Assembly (NCBI GenBank): GCA_025357975.1 | Contig: JANYKY010000454.1 | Span: 1 to 16,702, forward strand | From: Gemmatimonadaceae bacterium | GTDB taxonomy: Bacteria; Gemmatimonadota; Gemmatimonadetes; Gemmatimonadales; Gemmatimonadaceae | DNA: 16,702 bases | Direction of reading: 5' to 3' | Shown: in pieces, positions 7,001-13,193 of the stretch | Layout: each line of letters opens with the position of its first letter | How positions within the stretch are numbered: position 1 is the first letter of the stretch | Notes under the pieces: model-generated | What the model was told of the DNA's origin: nothing | The model's input: only the letters and a program-made list of their open reading frames with translations | Databases searched by the model: none | Program-made: the position numbers and the translations under genes

Positions 7001-7600
7001 ATGACGCTGCCGGATTTTGACAGACCGGCGGCAGTCTTACCGGGTTCTGCTCGCACGGCGACGGCCTGGCGTGCGCTCGTCCTTGTGTATTTCATCGTAA
7101 CAGCTCTCGGACATCTGCGCGATCCGGATAAGTGGAGCCTCATTTCCGGAATAATCCTTGGCACACACGAGCTCGGTCACATCGTGTTTGCGCCATTCCC
7201 CGAGGTGTGGACGGTTGCGGGCGGGACAGTTCTGCAGCTACTCGCTCCGATGATCGTTGCGGCATTACTCTATCGGCAGAAAGAACAAATCGGCGTCGCG
7301 ATCGCTGGATGCTGGCTGGCAATAAGCCTCGCGAATGTGGCGGTGTACATCGCGGATGCGAGCAAAGGCGAGCTCAACCTGGTCAGCGTTGGGGGCGGAG
7401 ATGACGCGATACACGATTGGACTTACCTGCTCAACCGCGCAAATCTGATTCGGTCAGATCAGCTCATTGCGAGCCGGGTGCAGGGTACGGGTTGGATTGT
7501 GCTCGGTCTCGCGTTCTTCTACGGGTTTTGGTACTGCCTCAAAGGACTAACGTCCGATCCCGGTTCAGCTCAATCGCAAATAAGGGGAACCGAGGACTGA
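7001..7600 (+). CDS. Multi-pass membrane protein with an HELGH (HExxH) motif
   Basis: This 199-residue protein has about four or five hydrophobic segments (near 24-38, 47-64, 73-91, 98-118 and 163-180). The second contains GTHELGHIVFAPF, an HExxH zinc-site pattern with His56, Glu57 and His60 inside the membrane, as in site-2-type intramembrane metalloproteases. A later VAVYIADA (Asp119) could supply a third ligand, and GGGDDAIHDWTYLL at 131-144 is a strongly patterned loop that looks conserved. I recall similar uncharacterised proteins in several phyla but cannot name a family. There is no PDZ domain and no NPDG motif of classical RseP/SpoIVFB, so protease activity is only an inference. ATG 7001 lies four bases after the lgt stop; the longer open frame upstream runs inside lgt and is not used. 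It is the last gene of the + strand run. Confidence 0.8.
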   Translation: MTLPDFDRPAAVLPGSARTATAWRALVLVYFIVTALGHLRDPDKWSLISGIILGTHELGHIVFAPFPEVWTVAGGTVLQLLAPMIVAALLYRQKEQIGVAIAGCWLAISLANVAVYIADASKGELNLVSVGGGDDAIHDWTYLLNRANLIRSDQLIASRVQGTGWIVLGLAFFYGFWYCLKGLTSDPGSAQSQIRGTED

Positions 7601-7720
7601 GGACTGAATTACCGTAGACTCACCACTCGCCACTGATCGACTGGCTAACTGACGACGCGCGAGTTTTCGATTAACGGTTGCGAGTTTTGAGTCTACGGTC
7701 CGTGAGTTTGAGTTTACAGT
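7594..7720. repeat. Mosaic of degenerate short repeats between convergent genes
   Basis: The gap holds two adjacent copies of GGACTGA (7594-7600 and 7601-7607, the first overlapping the stop codon). ACT triplets then recur every 7-8 bases at 7618, 7625, 7632, 7640 and 7648. The right half holds four copies of GAGTTT, at 7661, 7682, 7704 and 7710. A perfect 12-base inverted repeat, ACCGTAGACTCA at 7611-7622 and its complement at 7688-7699, encloses 65 bases. Because the flanking genes converge, a bidirectional termination role or a decayed intergenic repeat family are both possible. No long open frame is present. Confidence 0.6.
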
Positions 7721-7721
7721 G

Positions 7722-9506
7722 TCAGGAAGCCTGAACGACTTCATCCCGCGGCATGAACGTCTTGACGATCATGAACATGAACAACAGAAGAAGAATCCCC
7801 TGCGCTGCCGCCGTTTGCAGGCTCGGAAACATCCCCATCGCCGGAACACTCGGCAAACTCGGCATGACCGTTATCGGCACAATATTGCCTTCCTGCAGCT
7901 CGCGAATGCCCTTTCCGATGAAGACGAACGCCATGTAGTACAGGAGGATGCTAGTCACAGTGAAGAATGGGCGCATCGGAATCTTCACGCCAAAACGGTA
8001 GAACAAAGTGAAGATGATCGCGAGCGCGACAAAACCGACAGCGATGCCGAGCGAAAGTGGCACGGCCACGTTTCCTTCGCTGAACAGCGCCTGATAGAAC
8101 AACGCCGTCTCTGCTCCCTCGCGAAACACCGCGAGGAATGCAACGAGCGCGAGTGCTTTTCCTCCACCATGATCGAGCGCGGTGCTCACCTTCTCGCGGA
8201 TGAATTTCTGCCATTTCGCGGCTTCTACCTTCGAGATGAGCCAGTAACTCACCGAAAATAAAACGGCGACAGCAACCAGAAGGGTTACGCCCTCCATGAC
8301 GTCGCTGCTCATCGGCAGGTACGCAAGGAAAGTCTTGAGGATCACGACCATCAGCCCGCTCGCGAGCAAACCGAGTCCAATCCCCAGCCAGATGGACTTC
8401 AGCCGTTCTCGGTGACCGGTCTTGATCAGAAATGCAACAACGGCTCCGATGACGAGGATCGCCTCGAACCCTTCGCGAACAATGATGAGGAACGATTGAA
8501 GAAAGGCTTCCCAACCACTTCCTGTTGGTCTCGTGAGCGCGACGACGCTGGGCAGATCGAGTGCGATCGCATCCCGCGCTTTCTCGGCGATGGTTAAATC
8601 GCTGCCACGAAGCGCTCCCTTGAAGTCCGCGAAATGTCGCTCCATCGAGGAGACCAGGCCGGGCTGGCGCGCCCGCGCTGGAGTCTCTAGCGGCTCGAAC
8701 GCGATGTACGCGTCGAATGCGCGATCCCCGGCATCGGCTGTACGCCCCTTCTTCGCGAACTCGAGCGCGCTGTCAAGAAGCGAGATGACCGTCTTCGCCG
8801 CCGCGCTCCCTGGCGCCGCAGTCGCGTCCGAAGGAGAGGGCACATCCATCTTCACGCCGCGAAGCGAGTACACATAATTGACGACGTTCCATCGATCCTG
8901 CGTCGACAACGCAGTCGAAAATGACGGCATCGGAGTTCCGCGAACTCCAACCGAGACGACGTTGTAAGCCAGAGTCGGATTGAGCGACGGCGTGAGGGTA
9001 GTAGAGCCAATTCCCGGTACTTCCACCCTCAGACTTTTCGCCGCGACTCCATCACCGAGACCGCGGTCACCGTGACACGCACTGCAATTCGAAGTAAAAA
9101 GCGAGTGACCTCTCGCCAAGTCGAGCTTTGTCGTCGGCAGATCGAGCGCACCCGCCGCCCCAAGTGCTCCGTCAAAACGTGCTTTGAGGAGTTTCAACTC
9201 GTTCGGAGGAACGCGGTTTCGGACAGCGGCCGTCAGGCTATCGAGCACAGCCTGCGTCCGGCCCGCATTGTAACCGCGCAGGCGCAAGGCAACACCGCGC
9301 GCATCGTCCAGAAATCCCGTGGTTTCTGAATACTCATCCGCGGAAGTGAGATGGCCCTGGGCATCGACGGCCTTTCCATACTCTTCTACCGCAACGCTTA
9401 CTATGCTCGAAAGGCGCTTGGCGGAGTTCTCCTGGGCACCCCCGATTGTCGGGGAGGAAGCCACGAGAAGCCACGCAAGCACACCATATTTGAGACCGTA
9501 TTTCAT
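7722..9506 (-). CDS. Cytochrome c/FTR1 family iron permease fusion
   Basis: The 594-residue protein begins with a signal peptide (about 1-24), followed by a helical region (30-125) and a class I cytochrome c domain (about 128-220) with haem motif CSACH at 141-145 and probable axial Met193 in TPMPSF. A second linker (235-325) precedes an FTR1 permease domain (about 333-590). The two permease iron motifs are REGFE at 344-348 and REGAE at 462-466, with about seven membrane helices. FTR1 permeases take up ferric iron after oxidation of ferrous iron; here the fused cytochrome is the obvious candidate to accept those electrons. The architecture is known from other bacteria. The ATG at 9506 is preceded by TAGATT (-15 to -10), a weak -10-like hexamer. 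I see no Fur-box-like palindrome in the 48-base upstream gap. It could also be read through from the CYTH gene. Confidence 0.93.
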   Translation of the reverse strand: MKYGLKYGVLAWLLVASSPTIGGAQENSAKRLSSIVSVAVEEYGKAVDAQGHLTSADEYSETTGFLDDARGVALRLRGYNAGRTQAVLDSLTAAVRNRVPPNELKLLKARFDGALGAAGALDLPTTKLDLARGHSLFTSNCSACHGDRGLGDGVAAKSLRVEVPGIGSTTLTPSLNPTLAYNVVSVGVRGTPMPSFSTALSTQDRWNVVNYVYSLRGVKMDVPSPSDATAAPGSAAAKTVISLLDSALEFAKKGRTADAGDRAFDAYIAFEPLETPARARQPGLVSSMERHFADFKGALRGSDLTIAEKARDAIALDLPSVVALTRPTGSGWEAFLQSFLIIVREGFEAILVIGAVVAFLIKTGHRERLKSIWLGIGLGLLASGLMVVILKTFLAYLPMSSDVMEGVTLLVAVAVLFSVSYWLISKVEAAKWQKFIREKVSTALDHGGGKALALVAFLAVFREGAETALFYQALFSEGNVAVPLSLGIAVGFVALAIIFTLFYRFGVKIPMRPFFTVTSILLYYMAFVFIGKGIRELQEGNIVPITVMPSLPSVPAMGMFPSLQTAAAQGILLLLFMFMIVKTFMPRDEVVQAS

Positions 9507-9554
9507 TTCCGAGTGAATCTATCGAGATACAGTCGCGGTGCAATCCTGAGACGA

Positions 9555-10148
9555 CTAAGCGGTGTTCTCACGGTACAGGAATTCGCCCCCTCGCTCGCGT
9601 GACGAAACCGCGGCACGGTCGCCAGTCCGCCGCTCAAAGCGAGCGACGAAATCCGTCAGTCGCTCGCTTGTAAACCCGGATCTTGGCAAGCCAATGGTTA
9701 GGATCGCCTTCTCAATGACGCCAGCATCGCCTTCGATCTCGACGAGATCGTCCATCCGCGGATAATGCTCGAAGCGGACGACGGCACCATGCAGAGAATA
9801 CTGGGCAATCTCGCGGTCGATCTCCCGAATGATGAGGAAGCCGAGATTCGACACGATGGAAGCGAGAACTTCAGGGTCGCCTACCGTCGTCGATATCTCC
9901 TCGCGAATCTTGAACCCCTCCTCGTAGCGCGTCTCGCCTTTCCAGTCCAGATGGCCTTCGATCTTTCCTGCGTGGGCGTAAGTTCGAATGCGAAGCACAT
10001 GATCGCGGCGAATCAAGTCACCACCAGCTGTGTCATAGCGCACGTCCCTGAGTGCCCCCTCGAACAAAAGCGTGGCTCCTGCCTGCTCCACTCGCCTGCG
10101 GCGCAGCACGGCATCATCCACAACGCTTTTCAATTCTACTTCACGCAT
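9555..10148 (-). CDS. CYTH-domain protein (class IV adenylate cyclase/triphosphatase family)
   Basis: This is a 197-residue tunnel-fold protein. The N-terminal MREVELK gives the family-defining ExExK motif (Glu3, Glu5, Lys7). Alternating charged strands follow: VLRIRTY near 51-57, HLDWKG at 67-71 onward, KIREEI at 80-85, DREIAQY at 111-117, VRFEHYP at 124-130 and DLVEIEG at 134-140. CYTH proteins bind triphosphates with metal; members include CyaB-type adenylate cyclases, thiamine triphosphatases and inorganic triphosphatases. The length and the VEIEG strand fit the CyaB-like branch, but the substrate cannot be decided from sequence. The start overlaps the HAD gene stop by eight bases, so the two are probably translated together. 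A tail of about 25 residues after the domain is Arg/Glu-rich. Confidence 0.88.
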   Translation of the reverse strand: MREVELKSVVDDAVLRRRRVEQAGATLLFEGALRDVRYDTAGGDLIRRDHVLRIRTYAHAGKIEGHLDWKGETRYEEGFKIREEISTTVGDPEVLASIVSNLGFLIIREIDREIAQYSLHGAVVRFEHYPRMDDLVEIEGDAGVIEKAILTIGLPRSGFTSERLTDFVARFERRTGDRAAVSSRERGGEFLYRENTA

Positions 10149-10833
10149 TCAGGATCTTCTCCATTACTGCATTTGTGTTTGCGAGCGTGTCGAAAACTGC
10201 GTATGCACCGTGACTGGCCAGCTCGTCGACCGAATAGCGGCCCGTCGCAACGCCTATCGCCCGCGCTCCGATGCCTTCGCCGCAACGAATGTCTGCCGGT
10301 GTATCGCCGATGACGATGATCTTGTCGCCGTTGACGTCCACTCCAAGCACCTCACGCGCCCTGCTTCGCGCAAAGGCTGGCAGCTCGGGACGCAGCTCGT
10401 GATCGGATCCGAACGCGTTGACCTTGAAGCGACTGAAGTCGATCGTGGCCGCTCCAAGCTTTGCGCGCGCACCCGCCTCAACATTGCCCGTGAGCAATCC
10501 GATCACGACATTCTTCTCTGCCTCGAGAGCATCCAGCAGCTCGAGAACCCCCTCAAACACATGCACAGTTCGCAGACCTGAAGCCAGCTCGGCGCGCAGG
10601 TTTCTCAGATAAGCCTCGAGCGTTCTGTCCATTTGTGCATCGATCATGTCATCGCTCAAACCGTCCAATCGCATGACATCGCGAATGATTTGACGATCAG
10701 TCTTGCCGTCATAGTGATAGTCACGGCCGCCGGGCGAGCCGAAAACACTTTCCAGGGCGGCTTCCATCGCGATTCGCCCGACTCCGCCACTCCGAAGCAG
10801 CGTGCCATCGATGTCGAAGAGAACAACTCTCAC
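10141..10833 (-). CDS. HAD-family phosphatase, phosphoglycolate phosphatase-like
   Basis: This is a 230-residue haloacid dehalogenase-fold hydrolase. Motif I is FDIDGT (nucleophile Asp7 and Asp9), motif II is LLTGN (Thr115) and motif IV is VIGDTPADI (Asp177 and Asp181). A helical cap lies at about 15-90. Motif III is not the usual KP: the segment reads DHELRPELP, so an arginine (148, or 157/159) probably supplies the positive charge, as in related HAD groups. It likely hydrolyses a small phosphate ester; phosphoglycolate is only one possibility. I chose GTG 10833 because it overlaps the EamA stop as GTGA and puts motif I at residue 5, the normal place. The frame stays open further upstream to 11079, but that part lies inside the transporter gene and matches nothing. 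Confidence 0.9.
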   Translation of the reverse strand: MRVVLFDIDGTLLRSGGVGRIAMEAALESVFGSPGGRDYHYDGKTDRQIIRDVMRLDGLSDDMIDAQMDRTLEAYLRNLRAELASGLRTVHVFEGVLELLDALEAEKNVVIGLLTGNVEAGARAKLGAATIDFSRFKVNAFGSDHELRPELPAFARSRAREVLGVDVNGDKIIVIGDTPADIRCGEGIGARAIGVATGRYSVDELASHGAYAVFDTLANTNAVMEKILNA

Positions 10834-11717
10834 GTGCGAGTCAGGAAAACTCCGGTCATGATCGTGCCGGTGCCGACTCCCTGCCACATGCTCGGCGTTT
10901 CTTTGAGGAACACCCATGCAACGGCAATTGCAATCACCGGCTGGAGATTTCCATAGACAGCCGTGCGTGTTGGCCCGAGCACTCTCAGGCCGCGATACCA
11001 GAAGAGGTATCCCACTCCCATCGAGATGACACTCGCATAGAAAATGGATCCCCATGCTGCGGGACCAACCTGTGACCACTCAGTCGAGGCAAGCGCAAAG
11101 GGCGTTGCGAACAGCATTGGAATGCAGCCGCCGAGCATCGTGAACGCTGAGAGCTGAATCGGGTCGAGCCGGCGTGCGTAGGGGCCAAGAAGAATCGTAA
11201 ACGTAGCCCAGCAGATCGTGCCACAAAATACAATCAGTGTGCCGAGCAGTGTCGTCTGCCCTTCGTGAGAGCGCGCGCTTCCGAAGACTACGAGCGCAAC
11301 TCCAAGCAGAGAAAGAGCGACGCCTGCAAGCACTCTTCCTCTAACGCGCTCAACCCCGCCGAGGCGGCTCGCGATTGCAATCAGGGCGGGCGCGGCGGCA
11401 ACGATCAGCGCGGCGTTTCCGACATTGGTTCTGGAAATACCTTCGACGAACAAGAGCTGATAGAGCCCATTGCCGAGTACACCAAGAGTCATCAGTGAGA
11501 GGATGTCTTTGCGAACCGGAAACGGCTTTCTCCTCGCAGCTGCGACTCCCAGGAGCACCATTGCGGCGACCGCGACACGTAAACCGGTGAACGCGAGAGG
11601 GGAAAAAACCGTCGTGCCGAATTTGACGATGCTGAAATTCACTCCCCATATCAGAGCCATCAGGACCAACAATGCGTCGGTCTTGCCGAATCCGGCGCGT
11701 GTCTGGCTCTGAGTCAT
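10830..11717 (-). CDS. EamA/DMT-superfamily transporter
   Basis: The 295-residue inner-membrane protein has about ten hydrophobic segments arranged as two EamA repeats (roughly 14-143 and 155-292). Typical DMT patterns are ALIWGVNFSIVKFG at 22-35, FTGLRVAVAAMVLL in helix 2, GISRTNVGNAALIVAAAPAL at the repeat 1 core and GPTRTAVYGNLQPVIAI near the end of repeat 2. Such proteins export or import amino acids, purines or other small metabolites; the substrate is not visible. It is the first gene of a - strand unit and its TGA overlaps the HAD gene start. The ATG at 11717 has no Shine-Dalgarno sequence upstream, but a TAGTTT hexamer lies at -13 to -8, suggesting leaderless expression. Confidence 0.93.
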   Translation of the reverse strand: MTQSQTRAGFGKTDALLVLMALIWGVNFSIVKFGTTVFSPLAFTGLRVAVAAMVLLGVAAARRKPFPVRKDILSLMTLGVLGNGLYQLLFVEGISRTNVGNAALIVAAAPALIAIASRLGGVERVRGRVLAGVALSLLGVALVVFGSARSHEGQTTLLGTLIVFCGTICWATFTILLGPYARRLDPIQLSAFTMLGGCIPMLFATPFALASTEWSQVGPAAWGSIFYASVISMGVGYLFWYRGLRVLGPTRTAVYGNLQPVIAIAVAWVFLKETPSMWQGVGTGTIMTGVFLTRT

Positions 11718-11764
11718 CGGGCGTAAACTAGCTAGTCCCTGCTCGCCCGAGCTACTTTCCGGCG
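11718..11764. promoter_or_regulatory. Compact divergent promoter region with palindrome
   Basis: This 47-base gap separates two divergent genes. On the - strand TAGTTT lies at 11725-11730, and on the + strand TACTTT at 11753-11758. Both fit TANNNT and sit 7-13 bases before the respective ATG, where a -10 box would put the transcript start at the start codon. Neither gene has a convincing ribosome-binding site. Between the two boxes is the perfect 10-base palindrome ACTAGCTAGT (11727-11736), partly overlapping the - strand box. A 7-base inverted repeat TCGGGCG/CGCCCGA (11717-11723, 11744-11750) surrounds it. The palindrome could be an operator controlling both directions. No good -35 boxes are visible. 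Confidence 0.45.
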
Positions 11765-12193
11765 ATGCACATCTCGTTTGCTGTATTCGCTGATGGCGCC
11801 AACCTCTCGCAAGAGGGGAAACTCAACGTGCTCGGCGTCTTCGATGCGCTGCACGTCGGTGGGTTTCCATCGGTTCATCCGCGCACCCATTTCGTCGTGC
11901 GGTTGAAGGGAAGCATGGAGGATACTGGCGCTCACACGCTGACATTCAGCTGGGTGAATCCGGCGGGCGAATCGCTCTGGTCTTCGGATGGAGAGCTCAA
12001 CGTTGCTCCGGGGCCCAACCCGTCGTTCGAAATGGACCTGCCGATCATCGCTGTGATCGACCTTCCTCTGAATATGCCTGGCTTGTACACAATGCAGGTT
12101 TCGCTCGACGCGACGCCGACTGCAGAAGTACGGCTTCACGTCAGCGGAGCGCCGCCGGTGGTGATGCCGGCACAGGCTGGAATCTTCAGCTGA
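11765..12193 (+). CDS. DUF6941-like uncharacterised protein
   Basis: The 142-residue protein has no signal peptide or membrane segment. Its start, ISFAVFADGANLSQEGKLN followed by VLGVFDALH, resembles from memory the DUF6941 family, whose members begin with an 'ADxANxxxEGKLNIxGxF' pattern. The rest looks like a small beta-sandwich: HFVVRLKGS at 42-50, HTLTFSWVNPAGE in the middle, then LPIIAVIDLPLNMPGLYTMQVSLD. No catalytic residues are evident and no function is known to me. It stands alone on the + strand between two - strand units. It is transcribed divergently from the EamA gene across a 47-base gap, and its TGA abuts the stop codon of the NlpC/P60 gene with no spacer. Confidence 0.75.
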   Translation: MHISFAVFADGANLSQEGKLNVLGVFDALHVGGFPSVHPRTHFVVRLKGSMEDTGAHTLTFSWVNPAGESLWSSDGELNVAPGPNPSFEMDLPIIAVIDLPLNMPGLYTMQVSLDATPTAEVRLHVSGAPPVVMPAQAGIFS

Positions 12194-12976
12194 TCACGAA
12201 GCAGGCTGGCCGAGAATGCGGCGCGCGAATCTGAAACGTTCGAGCAGGCTTTTCACGTAATCGTCTGGATGGTCGAGCGACTCGATACAATGACCGCCTC
12301 GCCCGAGGGCAAGATGCACAGCGCGGTTTCGCGCAACAGTTAGCGCGACGTGCGTGATATGGCCGTCATCCCGATCTGAAAAGAAAAGCAGGTCAGCTGG
12401 CTGAATGGCGTCCAGTCCGCCCTCGACGTGAAGCCCTTGCGTGGCCTGCTGCCACGCATCCCGCAATAGTTTTATGCCGTGGAGCGCGAAGGTTGTTTGC
12501 ACCATGCCAGAGCAATCCGCCCCCCACGGTGTGATGCCGCCCCACTGGTAGTAGGTGCCTTGGAACAGCCCGGTCGCCGAAGCGACTATCGCGCTCGCGT
12601 CTGCAGGAAATATCTCGCGCCGGCGGCGAAGATCGAGAGCGCGGCCAGCCGTACAGTGTCCGCCCTGAAGAATTGCTCCAAGCGGAAGGTCGATCGTTGT
12701 CCCGCGCTGATCGCGCATGCTGCAGCCCGTGGATAGCTCGATGTCTGAATCCCATGCCCATTCCGCAGAGCCTCCCATATCCGCCGGTTCGCAGAACCCT
12801 TCGTGCATCCAGCCTTCGTACCCATCGCCCCCTCGAACACGCAACCACTTGCCGTCTGTTGCACTGACTTCCGCGCAATGTCCGTAGAGGATCTGCGTTT
12901 CCTGCACGCTCGATGCTTTGGCATCGTGCAGCACCGGAGCGATGGGTGTGCGAACGCGAACAACTCTTGGACTCAA
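12194..12976 (-). CDS. NlpC/P60-family cysteine peptidase with SH3-like domains
   Basis: The 260-residue protein has two SH3-like regions at the N-terminus (about 1-65, with WLRVRGGDGYEGWM, and about 75-125) and a C-terminal NlpC/P60 domain (about 130-255). The catalytic set is visible: Cys155 in YYQWGGITPWGADCSGMVQ (142-160), His209 in GHITHVALTV and a third polar residue at His221. This layout resembles the dipeptidyl-peptidase VI/YkfC type, which cleaves gamma-D-Glu-diamino acid bonds in peptidoglycan peptides. No signal peptide or lipobox can be seen, so it may be cytoplasmic and act on recycled muropeptides, as proposed for YkfC-type enzymes. The TTG start at 12976 overlaps the preceding TGA by four bases (TTGA); this is a rare start codon, but there is no better in-frame one nearby. 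Confidence 0.88.
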   Translation of the reverse strand: MSPRVVRVRTPIAPVLHDAKASSVQETQILYGHCAEVSATDGKWLRVRGGDGYEGWMHEGFCEPADMGGSAEWAWDSDIELSTGCSMRDQRGTTIDLPLGAILQGGHCTAGRALDLRRRREIFPADASAIVASATGLFQGTYYQWGGITPWGADCSGMVQTTFALHGIKLLRDAWQQATQGLHVEGGLDAIQPADLLFFSDRDDGHITHVALTVARNRAVHLALGRGGHCIESLDHPDDYVKSLLERFRFARRILGQPAS

Positions 12977-13167
12977 TGTTCTGGCCAGTCGATGAGTGGG
13001 ACTTCAGGCGCCGGGGTCGGCGCACCGGGCACGCGCGCGAGCTCAGTACATTTGCCGCATCGCGTTACTCCACGAAAACTGCACATCACGCAAATGAAAG
13101 TGCCGCAGGCGGAACACGGGTAACCTTCGGATGCCCGCTCTTCATTGCCGCAGGCTCGGCAAATCAT
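12973..13167 (-). CDS. Mini-protein with four CxxC pairs, probable zinc-binding
   Basis: This is a 64-residue protein. It carries four CxxC pairs (Cys3/6, 18/21, 26/29 and 37/40) in its first 40 residues, enough to bind two zinc ions in a cross-brace or double zinc-ribbon arrangement. The tail is Pro-rich and ends in IDWPEH. No DNA-binding helix or enzyme motif is recognisable. I chose ATG 13167 because AAAAGGA lies four bases upstream. A GTG at 13194 that shares a base with the tamB TAG would add nine residues (AELREKDA) and is the main alternative. The stop overlaps the NlpC/P60 start. Its position between an envelope-assembly gene and a peptidoglycan peptidase is the only hint to its role. 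Confidence 0.7.
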   Translation of the reverse strand: MICRACGNEERASEGYPCSACGTFICVMCSFRGVTRCGKCTELARVPGAPTPAPEVPLIDWPEH

Positions 13168-13193
13168 CGCATCCTTTTCGCGAAGCTCAGCCA

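Noticed and set aside
7594..7720. CRISPR array in the repeat region
   Set aside because: Units are 6-7 bases, degenerate and unevenly spaced; there are no 25-40 base repeats with unique spacers and no cas genes.
7722..7734. Small hairpin TCAGG-AAG-CCTGA as a terminator
   Set aside because: It lies within the last codons of the FTR1 gene, has only five base pairs and no T run on either side.
9507..9554. Fur box upstream of the iron permease
   Set aside because: No GATAAT-type or similar 19-base palindrome is present; only a weak TAGATT hexamer and a short ATCT/AGAT symmetry are seen.
10834..11079. N-terminal extension of the HAD phosphatase
   Set aside because: It overlaps the EamA gene completely and contains Cys/His/Arg-rich nonsense-like sequence. 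Motif I of HAD proteins sits within the first 10 residues when GTG 10833 is used.
12393..13025. A 210-codon - strand frame overlapping the NlpC/P60 gene
   Set aside because: It is out of frame with a clear peptidase gene and has no motif; its composition is typical of a shifted reading of the same strand.
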